Below, piece by piece: positions 1 to 8,181 of a stretch of DNA of 64,000 nucleotides (positions are counted from its first letter, which is position 1; the number at the start of each line of letters is the position of its first letter). The DNA is from Fidelibacterota bacterium. GTDB lineage: Bacteria > Fidelibacterota > Marinisomatia > Marinisomatales > TCS55. The translations under genes were made by a program, and so were the position numbers. Location: contig JAERSH010000044.1 of NCBI GenBank assembly GCA_016845785.1, positions 1 through 64,000 on the forward strand. The letters are read 5' to 3'. The notes beneath the pieces were generated by a model. It ran no database searches, was not told the origin of the DNA, and saw nothing but the letters and a program-made list of their open reading frames with translations.

Positions 1-1
1 A

Positions 2-511
2 TCAGCCGGTGTGGATTACGTGATTGTGGGTCATTCTGAACGCCGACATATATTCGGCGAAACAGATGGATGGATCAATCAAAAGATCCAAACGGTAATT
101 GAAAGTGGATTGACGCCTATGTTTTGCATTGGCGAAACATTGGATGATAGGAAAGCCGGCCAGACGTCAACTGTTCTGAAAGAACAAATTGAATTGGGAT
201 TGGCTGGATTAACAGATATTAATCCGAATCAATTCATTGTGGCTTACGAGCCCGTATGGGCCATCGGTACAGGAGAAACTGCATCGGTTGATCAAGTGGA
301 AGCGGCCCATAAAGATGTGAAAAATATTTTGGGATCCTTGTTTGATGCCAATGGTACAAACATTCCCATTCTATATGGTGGATCGGTCAATGCTGAAAAT
401 GCAAAAACCTTGATCCAAACAAAAGGTGTAGATGGCTTCCTCATTGGAGGTGCCAGTTTGAAAATTGAAAGTTTTTGCCACATTATTGAAACAGTGGCAG
501 CCCATTATTAA
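2..511 (+). CDS. tpiA: triosephosphate isomerase, 5'-truncated by window edge
   Basis: Triosephosphate isomerase interconverts dihydroxyacetone phosphate and glyceraldehyde 3-phosphate in glycolysis and gluconeogenesis. About 170 C-terminal residues of a roughly 250-residue (beta/alpha)8 barrel are present. The motif YVIVGHSERR carries the electrophilic His. AYEPVWAIGTG carries the catalytic Glu and the start of loop 6. YGGSVN and DGFLIGGASL bind phosphate. The frame is open to the left edge, so the true start lies outside; GTG at 11 is an internal Val codon. secG follows after 10 bases, so co-transcription is likely. Confidence 0.97.
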   Translation, partial: SAGVDYVIVGHSERRHIFGETDGWINQKIQTVIESGLTPMFCIGETLDDRKAGQTSTVLKEQIELGLAGLTDINPNQFIVAYEPVWAIGTGETASVDQVEAAHKDVKNILGSLFDANGTNIPILYGGSVNAENAKTLIQTKGVDGFLIGGASLKIESFCHIIETVAAHY

Positions 512-521
512 GAGGTAAATC

Positions 522-866
522 GTGTTAGGATTTTTAATTACAATACATGCCATTATCAGTTTATTGCTGATTACAGTGGTATTAATGCAAGCGAGTCAAG
601 GCGGTGGATTGGCAGGATCGATTGGTGGACAAACCACCAATGCTATTTTCGGCGGTCGGAGTGCAGCCACGGCGCTGAGTAAAATTACAACGTATCTGGC
701 CATTGCATTCATGGGATTAGCATTGTTGATTAGTTTGGTGGGTGCACCGGATGCGAGTGGCACCGGTTCTGTCGTCGAAGAAGCACAGGAAGAGCGTACA
801 TTGGCGCCTTCAGCTGAATCGTTAGACCTCCCCACCACACCCGTTCAGGAAAAAGAAAATAATTAA
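522..866 (+). CDS. secG: SecG preprotein translocase subunit
   Basis: SecG is the small accessory subunit of the SecYEG channel in the inner membrane. The 114-residue protein starts with a hydrophobic helix (about residues 2-22). It then has the family's Gly-rich cytoplasmic loop (QASQGGGLAGSIGG, then FGGRSAATALSKIT), where the FGGRSA-type motif is diagnostic. A second helix covers about residues 53-72, followed by an acidic, low-complexity C-terminal tail. The start is GTG at 522, preceded by AGAGGT at 511-516. The tpiA-secG order is common in bacteria. tRNA-Leu lies 12 bases downstream. Confidence 0.95.
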   Translation: MLGFLITIHAIISLLLITVVLMQASQGGGLAGSIGGQTTNAIFGGRSAATALSKITTYLAIAFMGLALLISLVGAPDASGTGSVVEEAQEERTLAPSAESLDLPTTPVQEKENN

Positions 867-878
867 TTTTGCCTAAAG

Positions 879-962
879 GCCGAAGTGGTGGAATTGGTAG
901 ACACGCTGTCTTGAGGGGGCAGTGGGGGAAACCTCGTGCCGGTTCGAGTCCGGCCTTCGGCA
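879..962 (+). tRNA. tRNA-Leu (anticodon GAG)
   Basis: The 84-nt gene folds as a class II (long variable arm) tRNA. The acceptor stem GCCGAAG pairs with CTTCGGC. The D-loop contains AATTGGTAGAC. The anticodon stem CTGTC/GGCAG encloses loop TTGAGGG, giving anticodon GAG for CUU/CUC leucine codons. The T-arm has GGTTCGAGTCC. The discriminator base is A at 962. The 3' CCA is not encoded, because CAA follows. Unlike the second tRNA-Leu at 47.4 kb, no GIY-YIG element sits at its 3' end. Confidence 0.96.
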
Positions 963-975
963 CAAAAAGTTTAAA

Positions 976-2301
976 ATGAGGAAAATGAGGATAATGATTA
1001 AAAAAGTATCCATATTGATGTTGGTCATTGGGTCAGTTTTGGCTCAATCACCTGATGAGTTGTTCAATTCGGCCCAAGCCAGTTTAGATGCAGGTAATGT
1101 AACTGAAGCGGAATCTGGTTTTAATGCAGCATTGCAGGCGGATCCAACCTTTGCCCCCGCTTATCTTGGGCTTGCCCATGTGGCTATGCGAAAAGGAGAC
1201 CTGAAAGAAGCCGGTTCTAAATTAAAAGAAGCGATTGAATCTGAACCTGAAAATCAGGGATACCGCGATGAATTTGAAAAAATGAATGAATTGAATACAC
1301 TCATGAGTAAAGGAAATCGATCCATGAAAAATGGCGATGCGGACAATGCATTTGAATCATTTCGTGTGGCCGCTGAAAAATTTCCTCATTATCCCGAGTC
1401 CGTTTTCAATATGGGACTAACCCATTTTCGGAAAAAAGAATTTTCTGATGCGGTGGGATATTTTCATAAAACATTGGAAATATATCCGGATCACAAAACC
1501 GCTTCTGCAGCTATCCGCAACGTAGCGAAAAATTATTTTAATAACGGAAACCAGTCTTATAAACGAGGCGATTTAGAAGGTGCATTGGCATCTTATAATG
1601 AAGTGCTAAGCGTTGATGAATCATTTTTTCAAGCCCATTACCAGATCGGTGTGATTCAATCCAAAATGGGTGATAAAGACGCAGCCGTAGCCTCTTATGA
1701 AAAAGCATTGGCTGTAAACCCAAAATTCTATAAAGGATTCTTCGCACTTGGATTGGCCAAAAGTTCAATGAATGATACCGATGGTGCTATTGCTGCGCTG
1801 GAATCTGCAGTAGATATTCATCCCGGTTATGATAAAGCATATGGTGCCATGGGGGATATTTACATAAATGCCAAAAATTATGAAAAGGCCAAGCAAGTCT
1901 TGACCATGGCCATTACGGTTAATCCAAACTATGCCAAAGGATATGCAAACCTTGGTATTGTCAACGGTGAAGAACAGGATTGGGAACAAGCTGTATCCAA
2001 TCTTGAAATGGCTGTTGCACTGAATGAGCGGGATGCCATGAGCTTTTTCCGATTAGCAGGAGCCCATAATACATTGGGAAATTGTGATGGTGCAAAAAAC
2101 GCAGCCCGTAGCAGTACAGAATTGAAGCAGCGATTCGGCGGTGCATGGTTTGAGTTGGGTATGGCCGAATGGTGCGGCGGTAAAGGAAATAAAACCGCAG
2201 CCCTGAATGCTTTTGAAAAAGCTCGTGGAGATCGTGCTTGGCGGAAAATGGCCGAGTACGAAATTGATAAGGTTAAAAATCCGCAAAAGTACGAAAATTA
2301 A
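976..2301 (+). CDS. secreted tetratricopeptide-repeat protein
   Basis: After a short basic start and a hydrophobic signal peptide (KKVSILMLVIGSVLAQ, with signal cleavage after Ala), the remaining roughly 415 residues are TPR repeats with the usual W/L-G-Y-A-F-A-P pattern. Recognisable units include AYLGLAHVAMRKGDLKEA, FQAHYQIGVIQSKMGDKDAA and AYGAMGDIYINAKNYEKA. A C-terminal pair of Cys (CDGAK, EWCGG) may form a disulfide. TPR arrays are protein-interaction scaffolds, so a periplasmic or outer-membrane-associated role is inferred. The reading frame also runs open upstream through the tRNA to 922, which cannot be coding. ATGs at 976, 985 and 994 are all possible; 994 gives the shortest signal peptide. 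Confidence 0.85.
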   Translation: MRKMRIMIKKVSILMLVIGSVLAQSPDELFNSAQASLDAGNVTEAESGFNAALQADPTFAPAYLGLAHVAMRKGDLKEAGSKLKEAIESEPENQGYRDEFEKMNELNTLMSKGNRSMKNGDADNAFESFRVAAEKFPHYPESVFNMGLTHFRKKEFSDAVGYFHKTLEIYPDHKTASAAIRNVAKNYFNNGNQSYKRGDLEGALASYNEVLSVDESFFQAHYQIGVIQSKMGDKDAAVASYEKALAVNPKFYKGFFALGLAKSSMNDTDGAIAALESAVDIHPGYDKAYGAMGDIYINAKNYEKAKQVLTMAITVNPNYAKGYANLGIVNGEEQDWEQAVSNLEMAVALNERDAMSFFRLAGAHNTLGNCDGAKNAARSSTELKQRFGGAWFELGMAEWCGGKGNKTAALNAFEKARGDRAWRKMAEYEIDKVKNPQKYEN

Positions 2302-2326
2302 TTCGAGAATATTTGATTTATAATCC

Positions 2327-3010
2327 ATGATAAAAGCGATCATATTTGACCTAGATAATACACTGCTTGATTTTATCAAGATGAAGCAGTTTGCGGTTAA
2401 AGCGGCCATCACAGCCATGATTGAAGCAGGCCTAGAAGTGGATGAAGAGAGTGCCTACGAAGATATATTTAATCTATACATGGAAAAAGGGTGGGAAAAT
2501 CAACAGGTATTTGACGATTACCTCACTCAAACTGTGGGAGAAGTGAGCAATAAAATTCTCGCTGCAGGCATTGTATCATACCGTCGTGCACGTGAAGCGA
2601 CACTGCTTGTATATCCCAATGTGAATAAGACCCTGATTGAATTAATCAAGATGGGAATCAAGTTGGCCGTAGTTTCTGATGCGCCCAGCCGAGAAGCATG
2701 GATGCGGTTATATTATTTGAATCTTCATCACGTTTTTGAACCGGTACTCACATTTGATGACACAGGTGTGCGAAAGCCATCTCCAAAGCCATTTGAAATG
2801 GCATTACAGCATTTGGATGTAAAACCGGAAGAAGCGCTCATGATTGGCGATTGGCCGGATCGAGATGTGGTGGGTGCAAAGCAAATCGGCATGAAAACCA
2901 TTTTTGCCCGGTATGGTGATACATTCGGTACCGTCGAATCCGGCGCAGATTGGGACGTGAATGATGTGTATGAAGTGGTGGGCATAATCAAGGAGTTGAA
3001 CGACGTCTAA
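2327..3010 (+). CDS. HAD-superfamily hydrolase (haloacid dehalogenase-like phosphatase)
   Basis: The 227-residue protein has all four HAD motifs. Motif I is FDLDNTLLD, with nucleophile and acid/base Asp. Motif II is in VVSDAPS. The motif III Lys is in RKPSPKPF. Motif IV is MIGDWPDRDVVGAK. A helical C1 cap lies between motifs I and II (about residues 15-90), as in phosphoglycolate phosphatase and YjjG-type nucleotidases. The substrate cannot be read from sequence. Its last codons contain the AAGGAG (2990-2995) that appears to serve acpS, with which it overlaps by a few bases, so translation of the two is probably coupled. Confidence 0.9.
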   Translation: MIKAIIFDLDNTLLDFIKMKQFAVKAAITAMIEAGLEVDEESAYEDIFNLYMEKGWENQQVFDDYLTQTVGEVSNKILAAGIVSYRRAREATLLVYPNVNKTLIELIKMGIKLAVVSDAPSREAWMRLYYLNLHHVFEPVLTFDDTGVRKPSPKPFEMALQHLDVKPEEALMIGDWPDRDVVGAKQIGMKTIFARYGDTFGTVESGADWDVNDVYEVVGIIKELNDV

Positions 3011-3365
3011 TCCTTTCATCGGTACGGATATAGTTTCCGTCCAACGGATTGACGGATTGCTGAAAAAACACGGCAATCGGTTCAAACAAAAAACATTCTC
3101 TCCGCAAGAAATTGCATATTGTGACACCAAGGCAAATCCAGCCATTCATTATGCGGGTCGATTCGCCGCAAAAGAAGCCATTAAAAAATGTATTTTATCT
3201 TCAGGGGAATTGGTTCAAGTTGATTTTACTGCCATCGAAATTTTGAATGAATCAAATGGTGCCCCCATTGTCTCTCCTATAGAAATCCTCTCATTTTCTT
3301 CCCTAAAAGTAAGTATTTCTCACGAATCGGATTATGCCATAGCTATGGCTATTCTTGTTCTGTAA
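3003..3365 (+). CDS. acpS: holo-[acyl-carrier-protein] synthase, apparently with ACG start
   Basis: AcpS transfers 4'-phosphopantetheine from CoA to apo-ACP and is needed for fatty-acid synthesis. The product has the N-terminal IGTDIV segment whose Asp binds Mg2+, then KKHGNRF, RFAAKEAIKK (metal-binding Glu) and a terminal VSISHESDYA strand. There is no ATG, GTG or TTG between the in-frame stop at 2997 and the TTG at 3057. Starting at 3057 would delete the essential GTDIV segment. A strong Shine-Dalgarno, AAGGAG, sits at 2990-2995, followed by ACG at 3000 and 3003. ACG at 3003 (7-nt spacing) gives about 120 residues, the usual family length. The start is an inference; a sequence error that destroyed a normal start is the alternative. 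Confidence 0.85.
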   Translation, partial: TSNPFIGTDIVSVQRIDGLLKKHGNRFKQKTFSPQEIAYCDTKANPAIHYAGRFAAKEAIKKCILSSGELVQVDFTAIEILNESNGAPIVSPIEILSFSSLKVSISHESDYAIAMAILVL

Positions 3366-4892
3366 ATGCGTGTATTAACCCAATCCCAGGCCAAATCATT
3401 AGATCAACTGGCCATGGAAGATCATGGCATTCCCGGCGAAATATTGATGGGAAACGCCGGTGAAAAAATCGCCGCACATGTTCAGTCATTATTAGGAGAT
3501 ATTCATTCACCAAAAATTGGTATTGTTTGTGGAAAGGGAAACAATGGCGGTGATGGATATGCTGCTGGGCATTTGCTCCACAGCCGTGGATTTAATATCA
3601 CCATTTATACATTGATGGAGAAAAGTACGATTAAAGGTGACAGCCTCATTTTCCATGATAAATGCGTGAAAAATGATATGTCAATTATCTATACCAAAAC
3701 ACGCCCGGAACTAAAGCCTAAATTTGATTTAATGATTGATGCTATTCTTGGTACGGGATTTTCAGGCGAATTGAGAAATGAACTTCTCCCATGGATAGAT
3801 TGGCTAAATGAAGATCATATTACGATCTCAGCCGATATACCCACCGGTGTCAATGCCAATACGGGGCATGTGGCCAATGGTGTTGTCTGTGCCAATCACA
3901 CCATTACGATGGGGTGGACAAAACTGGGAATGACACTTGAACCGGGAAAAAGCAATTGTGGTGAGATTCAAAATGCGGATATTGGATTCCCCAATAGTCT
4001 TGAAGTACTAGAGGGTAGAGCATGGTCATTAATCCAAGGTGGAGATATTCAATCAATACTTCAACCCCTAGAGAAAACGACCCATAAGCATGTGCAGGGT
4101 AAAGTGCTCGTTCTGGCCGGATCATCTGGGATGACCGGTGCTGCATATTTGACATCCATGGCTGCACTCAGAAGCGGCGCTGGAATGGTCATTACATTTT
4201 CACCAGAGTCTTTACATCCGATTTATGAAACAAAAATTACTGAAGGTATGACAGTATCTTGCCCAGACGAAGGTAAAGGATATTTCATCATGGATAATTT
4301 TGACACCATCATGTCACATCTGAGTTGGTGCGATGTGTTGGCCATCGGTCCTGGTTTGGGTGATCATGATGATACGGTTACCCTTGTAGAAAATGTGGTA
4401 AAAAATGTAGATAAACCCATGGTGATTGATGCGGATGGGCTACGTCCTTTTTATGAAAATCCGTCTCTTTTTCAAGATATTAAAAGTGATTTTGTCATTA
4501 CGCCTCACTTAGGTGAGTTCTCTAAAATAGTGGGGCATTCAGCTGGATCAGTTCGCAATGACTTTCCTGCAGCGATTGATGCATATATGGCGGATTTCCC
4601 CGGTGTATTGTTGGCAAAATATTCTCCTTCTTTAGTTGCATGGAAATCCAAAGGGTGTGTTAATTCTATAGGGAATCCGGGCCTTGCCACAGCAGGGTCA
4701 GGCGATGTGCTTACCGGTATGGTGGCTTCATTTATAGCCCAAGGGATTCAAACAGAGTTAGCAGCAAAAGCAGGCATGTATATCCATGGTAAAGCAGGAG
4801 ACCAATTGGCAAAGTCCATGAGTCAGCGTGGTATGGTTGCCAGCGATTTATTAAACCAAATTGGTAGTGTGATAGCCGATTATGAATCATAA
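3366..4892 (+). CDS. nnrD: bifunctional NAD(P)HX epimerase / ADP-dependent dehydratase
   Basis: This enzyme repairs hydrated NADH/NADPH. The N-terminal YjeF_N domain (about residues 1-215, GKGNNGGDGYAAG and DAILGTGFSG) epimerises R- and S-NAD(P)HX. The C-terminal ribokinase-like domain (about 225-505, GSSGMTGAAYL, GPGLGDHDD, VIDADGLRPF, ITPHLGEF, GSGDVLTGM) dehydrates the S form with ADP. The length of 508 residues matches the fused bacterial form (NnrE-NnrD). The ATG follows the acpS stop directly and the 3' end overlaps the VanZ gene by 11 bases, so the cluster is translationally coupled. Confidence 0.95.
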   Translation: MRVLTQSQAKSLDQLAMEDHGIPGEILMGNAGEKIAAHVQSLLGDIHSPKIGIVCGKGNNGGDGYAAGHLLHSRGFNITIYTLMEKSTIKGDSLIFHDKCVKNDMSIIYTKTRPELKPKFDLMIDAILGTGFSGELRNELLPWIDWLNEDHITISADIPTGVNANTGHVANGVVCANHTITMGWTKLGMTLEPGKSNCGEIQNADIGFPNSLEVLEGRAWSLIQGGDIQSILQPLEKTTHKHVQGKVLVLAGSSGMTGAAYLTSMAALRSGAGMVITFSPESLHPIYETKITEGMTVSCPDEGKGYFIMDNFDTIMSHLSWCDVLAIGPGLGDHDDTVTLVENVVKNVDKPMVIDADGLRPFYENPSLFQDIKSDFVITPHLGEFSKIVGHSAGSVRNDFPAAIDAYMADFPGVLLAKYSPSLVAWKSKGCVNSIGNPGLATAGSGDVLTGMVASFIAQGIQTELAAKAGMYIHGKAGDQLAKSMSQRGMVASDLLNQIGSVIADYES

Positions 4893-5229
4893 AACATTTC
4901 GTATTTTATTGGTGGCCTATATGATCGTCATCCTCAGCGTATCTTCTTTGCCCGGTCAAAGTATTCCAAAAACATGGTTGTTAACTTGGGACAAACTTAT
5001 TCATTTGGTGGAATATTTTATTTTTGGGATTTTGGCCATGAAAAGTATGAACACTATTTCATCGAAAATGCTGTTGGTGGTTATTCCCTTTGGGATGGCT
5101 TTTGGGATTGCAGATGAATATCTACAATCATTTATTTCCGGTAGATATTCTAGTGGATGGGATGTGTTGGCAGACACAATCGGTGTGGCCATTGGTGCAC
5201 TGTTGGTTTTAGGGAATCGTGACGAATGA
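4882..5229 (+). CDS. VanZ-like integral membrane protein
   Basis: The 115-residue VanZ-family protein has about three or four predicted membrane helices. The family pattern is visible: a first helix with SVSSLPGQSIP, then WDKLIHLVEYFIFGILA (conserved D-K-x-x-H-xxx-YF), and ADEYLQSFISGRYSSGWDVLADTIGVAIG (conserved DE-xxQ and R-x-x-xxDxxxNxxG-like). The molecular role of stand-alone VanZ proteins is not established; the founding member affects teicoplanin resistance. Both neighbours overlap it (nnrD at the 5' end, recN by four bases at ATGA), so it is a middle operon member. Confidence 0.85.
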   Translation: MNHKTFRILLVAYMIVILSVSSLPGQSIPKTWLLTWDKLIHLVEYFIFGILAMKSMNTISSKMLLVVIPFGMAFGIADEYLQSFISGRYSSGWDVLADTIGVAIGALLVLGNRDE

Positions 5230-6872
5230 TTCAGCGGATTTATATTAAAGATTTTGCCATTATTCGTGAAACTGAGGTTTCACTACAAAATGGACTGACT
5301 GTCATTACCGGTGAAACTGGTGCAGGAAAATCAATTTTATTAAAATCCTTGGGCATAGCACTTGGGGGTAAAGCAGACAAAACAGACGTCCGCAGTGGGC
5401 AATCACAATCCGTTGTAGAAGCTGAGCTATCAGACGAGAATATCTATAGACGGATCATCAGTAAAGGCGGCCGAACAAGATCATTCATTGATGATGAACC
5501 ATTGGCCGAATCAGCTTATAGAGAATCAGTTCAATCACTGGCAGATTTTCATGGCCAACATGAACAACAATACATTATGAATGCCCACACACATATTGAT
5601 TTTTTAGATCGGTTTTGTAAAGCAGAAAAGATGGTGGAGAAAATCGATACCCTTTATAGCCAATTAATGGACAATATTAGCGCACTAAAAGAAGCCAAAT
5701 CCAAATTGGAAAATGCATCTAATGAGAAGGAACTTCTTCAATTTCAAGTCCAGGAGATTGAGGCGGTTTCACCGGAGATTGATGAGGATATTTCCTTGGG
5801 TAAAGAATTCAAACGATTGAACCATATGGACGAATTGGTCTCTACCGTCCAGCGCTTAAATCAATCTCTCACAGAGCATGATCATTCCATATACCGTCAA
5901 TTATCTTCAGCATTAAGTGAATTGGAAAGTTTATCAAAATATGATGAATCTATTCTGTCATTTATTGAATCGATTAAACAAGCATCTGTTTCTATTCAGG
6001 ATGCCTCATCTGATCTTATCCAATATGCAGGTGGAATTGAAAATGATCCGAGTCGATTGCAAGAAGTGGAAGAACGATTACATGCCATTGAAAGCCTGAA
6101 GCGGAAATATGGTGGATCTATAGAAGCGGTACATGACTTTGTTCATTCTGCCGGAGAAAAGTTGAAAGACTTATCCGGATTGGATGAGAAGATAAATGAG
6201 TTAGTATCGGAACAAAAATTGTTAATTCATCAATATCAAATCAATGCCGATACATTGCATGAAAAACGATCTGAAATTGCCAAAACCATTTCAAAACAAA
6301 TCGAAGATGAAATGGCCAAATTGAACATGGCCGGCGCTACATTTGAAGTGGCCATTAATGTAAAATCGGAAATGGATAGTCCCATTAAAAAAGATAGGGA
6401 TGGTGTGAAATTTGGTTCAAAAGGGTATGACCATGTGGAATTTTTTCTCAGTGCCAATCCGGGTGAAATGCCCAAACCATTAACCAAAGTGGCTTCAGGC
6501 GGTGAGGTCTCGCGCATTATGTTGGCGATCAAGTCGGTGCTGAAGAAAAGTGATCCTGTTGAAACATTGATTTTTGATGAGATTGACTCAGGCATCTCTG
6601 GACAAGCAGCAGAAAAAGTGGCAGACGCATTGGCTGATTTATCCAAAGAAAAACAGGTCATCTGTATTACCCATTTACCTCAAATTGCTTCCAAAGCTGA
6701 CCACCATTTATATGTACATAAATCTATAAAAAATGAACAAACTGATGTGGTGGTGCGTTACTTGAGCGAATCAGAAAAAGTGGAAGCAATTGCAGAATTA
6801 TTTAGCGGCGAAAGCATATCAGTCGAAGGCATATCCTCAGCAAAACATTTCAGGAGTCAGGCCCGTGGATAA
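5226..6872 (+). CDS. recN: DNA repair protein RecN
   Basis: RecN is an SMC-like ATPase acting in double-strand-break repair. The N-terminal half-site has Walker A GETGAGKSIL (about residues 31-40) and the family HGQHEQQYIM motif. A long central coiled coil spans about 150-370. The C-terminal half has the ABC signature VASGGEVSRIMLAIK and Walker B TLIFDEIDSGISGQAAEKV, then CITHLPQIAS with the switch His. The 548 residues match the family. ATG at 5226 overlaps the VanZ stop. The 3' end overlaps the murA GTG by eight bases. Confidence 0.97.
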   Translation: MIQRIYIKDFAIIRETEVSLQNGLTVITGETGAGKSILLKSLGIALGGKADKTDVRSGQSQSVVEAELSDENIYRRIISKGGRTRSFIDDEPLAESAYRESVQSLADFHGQHEQQYIMNAHTHIDFLDRFCKAEKMVEKIDTLYSQLMDNISALKEAKSKLENASNEKELLQFQVQEIEAVSPEIDEDISLGKEFKRLNHMDELVSTVQRLNQSLTEHDHSIYRQLSSALSELESLSKYDESILSFIESIKQASVSIQDASSDLIQYAGGIENDPSRLQEVEERLHAIESLKRKYGGSIEAVHDFVHSAGEKLKDLSGLDEKINELVSEQKLLIHQYQINADTLHEKRSEIAKTISKQIEDEMAKLNMAGATFEVAINVKSEMDSPIKKDRDGVKFGSKGYDHVEFFLSANPGEMPKPLTKVASGGEVSRIMLAIKSVLKKSDPVETLIFDEIDSGISGQAAEKVADALADLSKEKQVICITHLPQIASKADHHLYVHKSIKNEQTDVVVRYLSESEKVEAIAELFSGESISVEGISSAKHFRSQARG

Positions 6873-8115
6873 ATTGGTCGTTCATGGCGGAAAACCACTG
6901 AGTGGTGCCATTGATGTTGGTGGCGCAAAAAATGCAATTCTGCCCATGATGGCGGCTGCATTATTAGCCGATGGCAAAACAGAAATAGATCGCGTTCCTG
7001 ATCTGCGTGACACACGAACATTTATCAGACTTTTGGATATGCTGGGCGCTAGTTCCACATTTTCAAATAATAAAATTTCCATTGATGCATCCAACATCAC
7101 CTCTTTAGAAGCGCCTTATGATTTGGTAAAAACCATGCGTGCTTCATTTTATGTGATGGGTCCCTTGTTGGCACGCTTTGGTGAGGCCAGGGTCTCCTTA
7201 CCCGGCGGATGTGCATGGGGACCACGGCCAGTGGATTATCATTTAAAAGGATTTGAAGCCTTAGGTGCAGAAGTAATCCTCGAAAGTGGATATATCCTCG
7301 CACGGGCAGAAAAGCTGAAAGGAGCTCGGATTCATTTTGAAATTCCTTCTGTTGGTGCAACGGCCAATATTGCCATGGCGGCTGTATTGGCTGAAGGAAC
7401 GACTCGCATCACCAACGCAGCCATGGAACCCCATATTGTCCAATTATGCAATGTATTAAATGAAATGGGTGCAAACATCGAAGGGGTGGGGACGAATCGG
7501 CTAAAAATTCATGGTGTGGAATCATTAAATCCTATAAAAGTCACAACCATTCCGGATATGATTGAAGCAGGCACTTTTTTAATGGCCGGTGCCACTTTAG
7601 GTGAAATTACCCTCAATCATGTGGATCCATCTCATCTTGCCATCGTCTTGGAAAAATTAGAGCAGGCAGGATGTGAATTAAATGTTTCTTCCAATTCGAT
7701 TACTATTTTCAAATGTGATCATTTAAAAGCAGTGGATATGACAACTGATGTTCACCCCGGATTTCCCACTGATTTACAAGCCCAATGGATTGCATTAATG
7801 GCGGTGGCAGAAGGATCCAGCATTATTACAGACACCATCTATAAAGATCGATTTGCCCACGTACCGGAATTGAATCGATTGGGTGCCAATATTTCTTTAG
7901 AAAATAATGTAGCCATTGTGCGGGGGGTAAAATCATTGAAAGGTGCACCGGTTATGTCCACGGATATCCGGGCCAGCGCATCATTGGTAATTGCTGCATT
8001 GATGTCAGAAGGTCGTTCGGATATAAGCCGGATTTATCACATCGATCGCGGATATGAGCGAATTGAAGAAAAATTTCAATCTCTTGGTGCGGACATACGT
8101 CGAGAAAGTGAATGA
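6865..8115 (+). CDS. murA: UDP-N-acetylglucosamine 1-carboxyvinyltransferase
   Basis: MurA performs the first committed step of peptidoglycan synthesis, transferring enolpyruvate from PEP to UDP-GlcNAc. The protein has GGAKNAILPMMAA (Lys/Asn of the active site), LPGGCAWGPRPVD with the Cys that fosfomycin alkylates, and HPGFPTDLQAQW with the catalytic Asp. From GTG at 6865 it is 416 residues, the normal length. That start has CAGGAG at 6851-6856. The frame is open upstream into recN, but those codons are not MurA sequence. Cys rather than Asp at the active site predicts fosfomycin sensitivity (inference). Confidence 0.97.
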   Translation: MDKLVVHGGKPLSGAIDVGGAKNAILPMMAAALLADGKTEIDRVPDLRDTRTFIRLLDMLGASSTFSNNKISIDASNITSLEAPYDLVKTMRASFYVMGPLLARFGEARVSLPGGCAWGPRPVDYHLKGFEALGAEVILESGYILARAEKLKGARIHFEIPSVGATANIAMAAVLAEGTTRITNAAMEPHIVQLCNVLNEMGANIEGVGTNRLKIHGVESLNPIKVTTIPDMIEAGTFLMAGATLGEITLNHVDPSHLAIVLEKLEQAGCELNVSSNSITIFKCDHLKAVDMTTDVHPGFPTDLQAQWIALMAVAEGSSIITDTIYKDRFAHVPELNRLGANISLENNVAIVRGVKSLKGAPVMSTDIRASASLVIAALMSEGRSDISRIYHIDRGYERIEEKFQSLGADIRRESE

Positions 8116-8181
8116 ATAAAAGAATGGGAAGCATTTACTATTTTTAGTTAAAATGCGTGCTTTTACCAGAAAGGATTCATC

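Noticed and set aside
922-975. Open frame of the TPR gene extending back through tRNA-Leu
   Set aside because: Those codons lie in the tRNA; the ATGs at 976-994 give a proper signal peptide.
8116-8181. Hairpin between murA and trkA
   Set aside because: GCATTT/AAATGC arms are separated by a long loop with mismatches and no U-tract.
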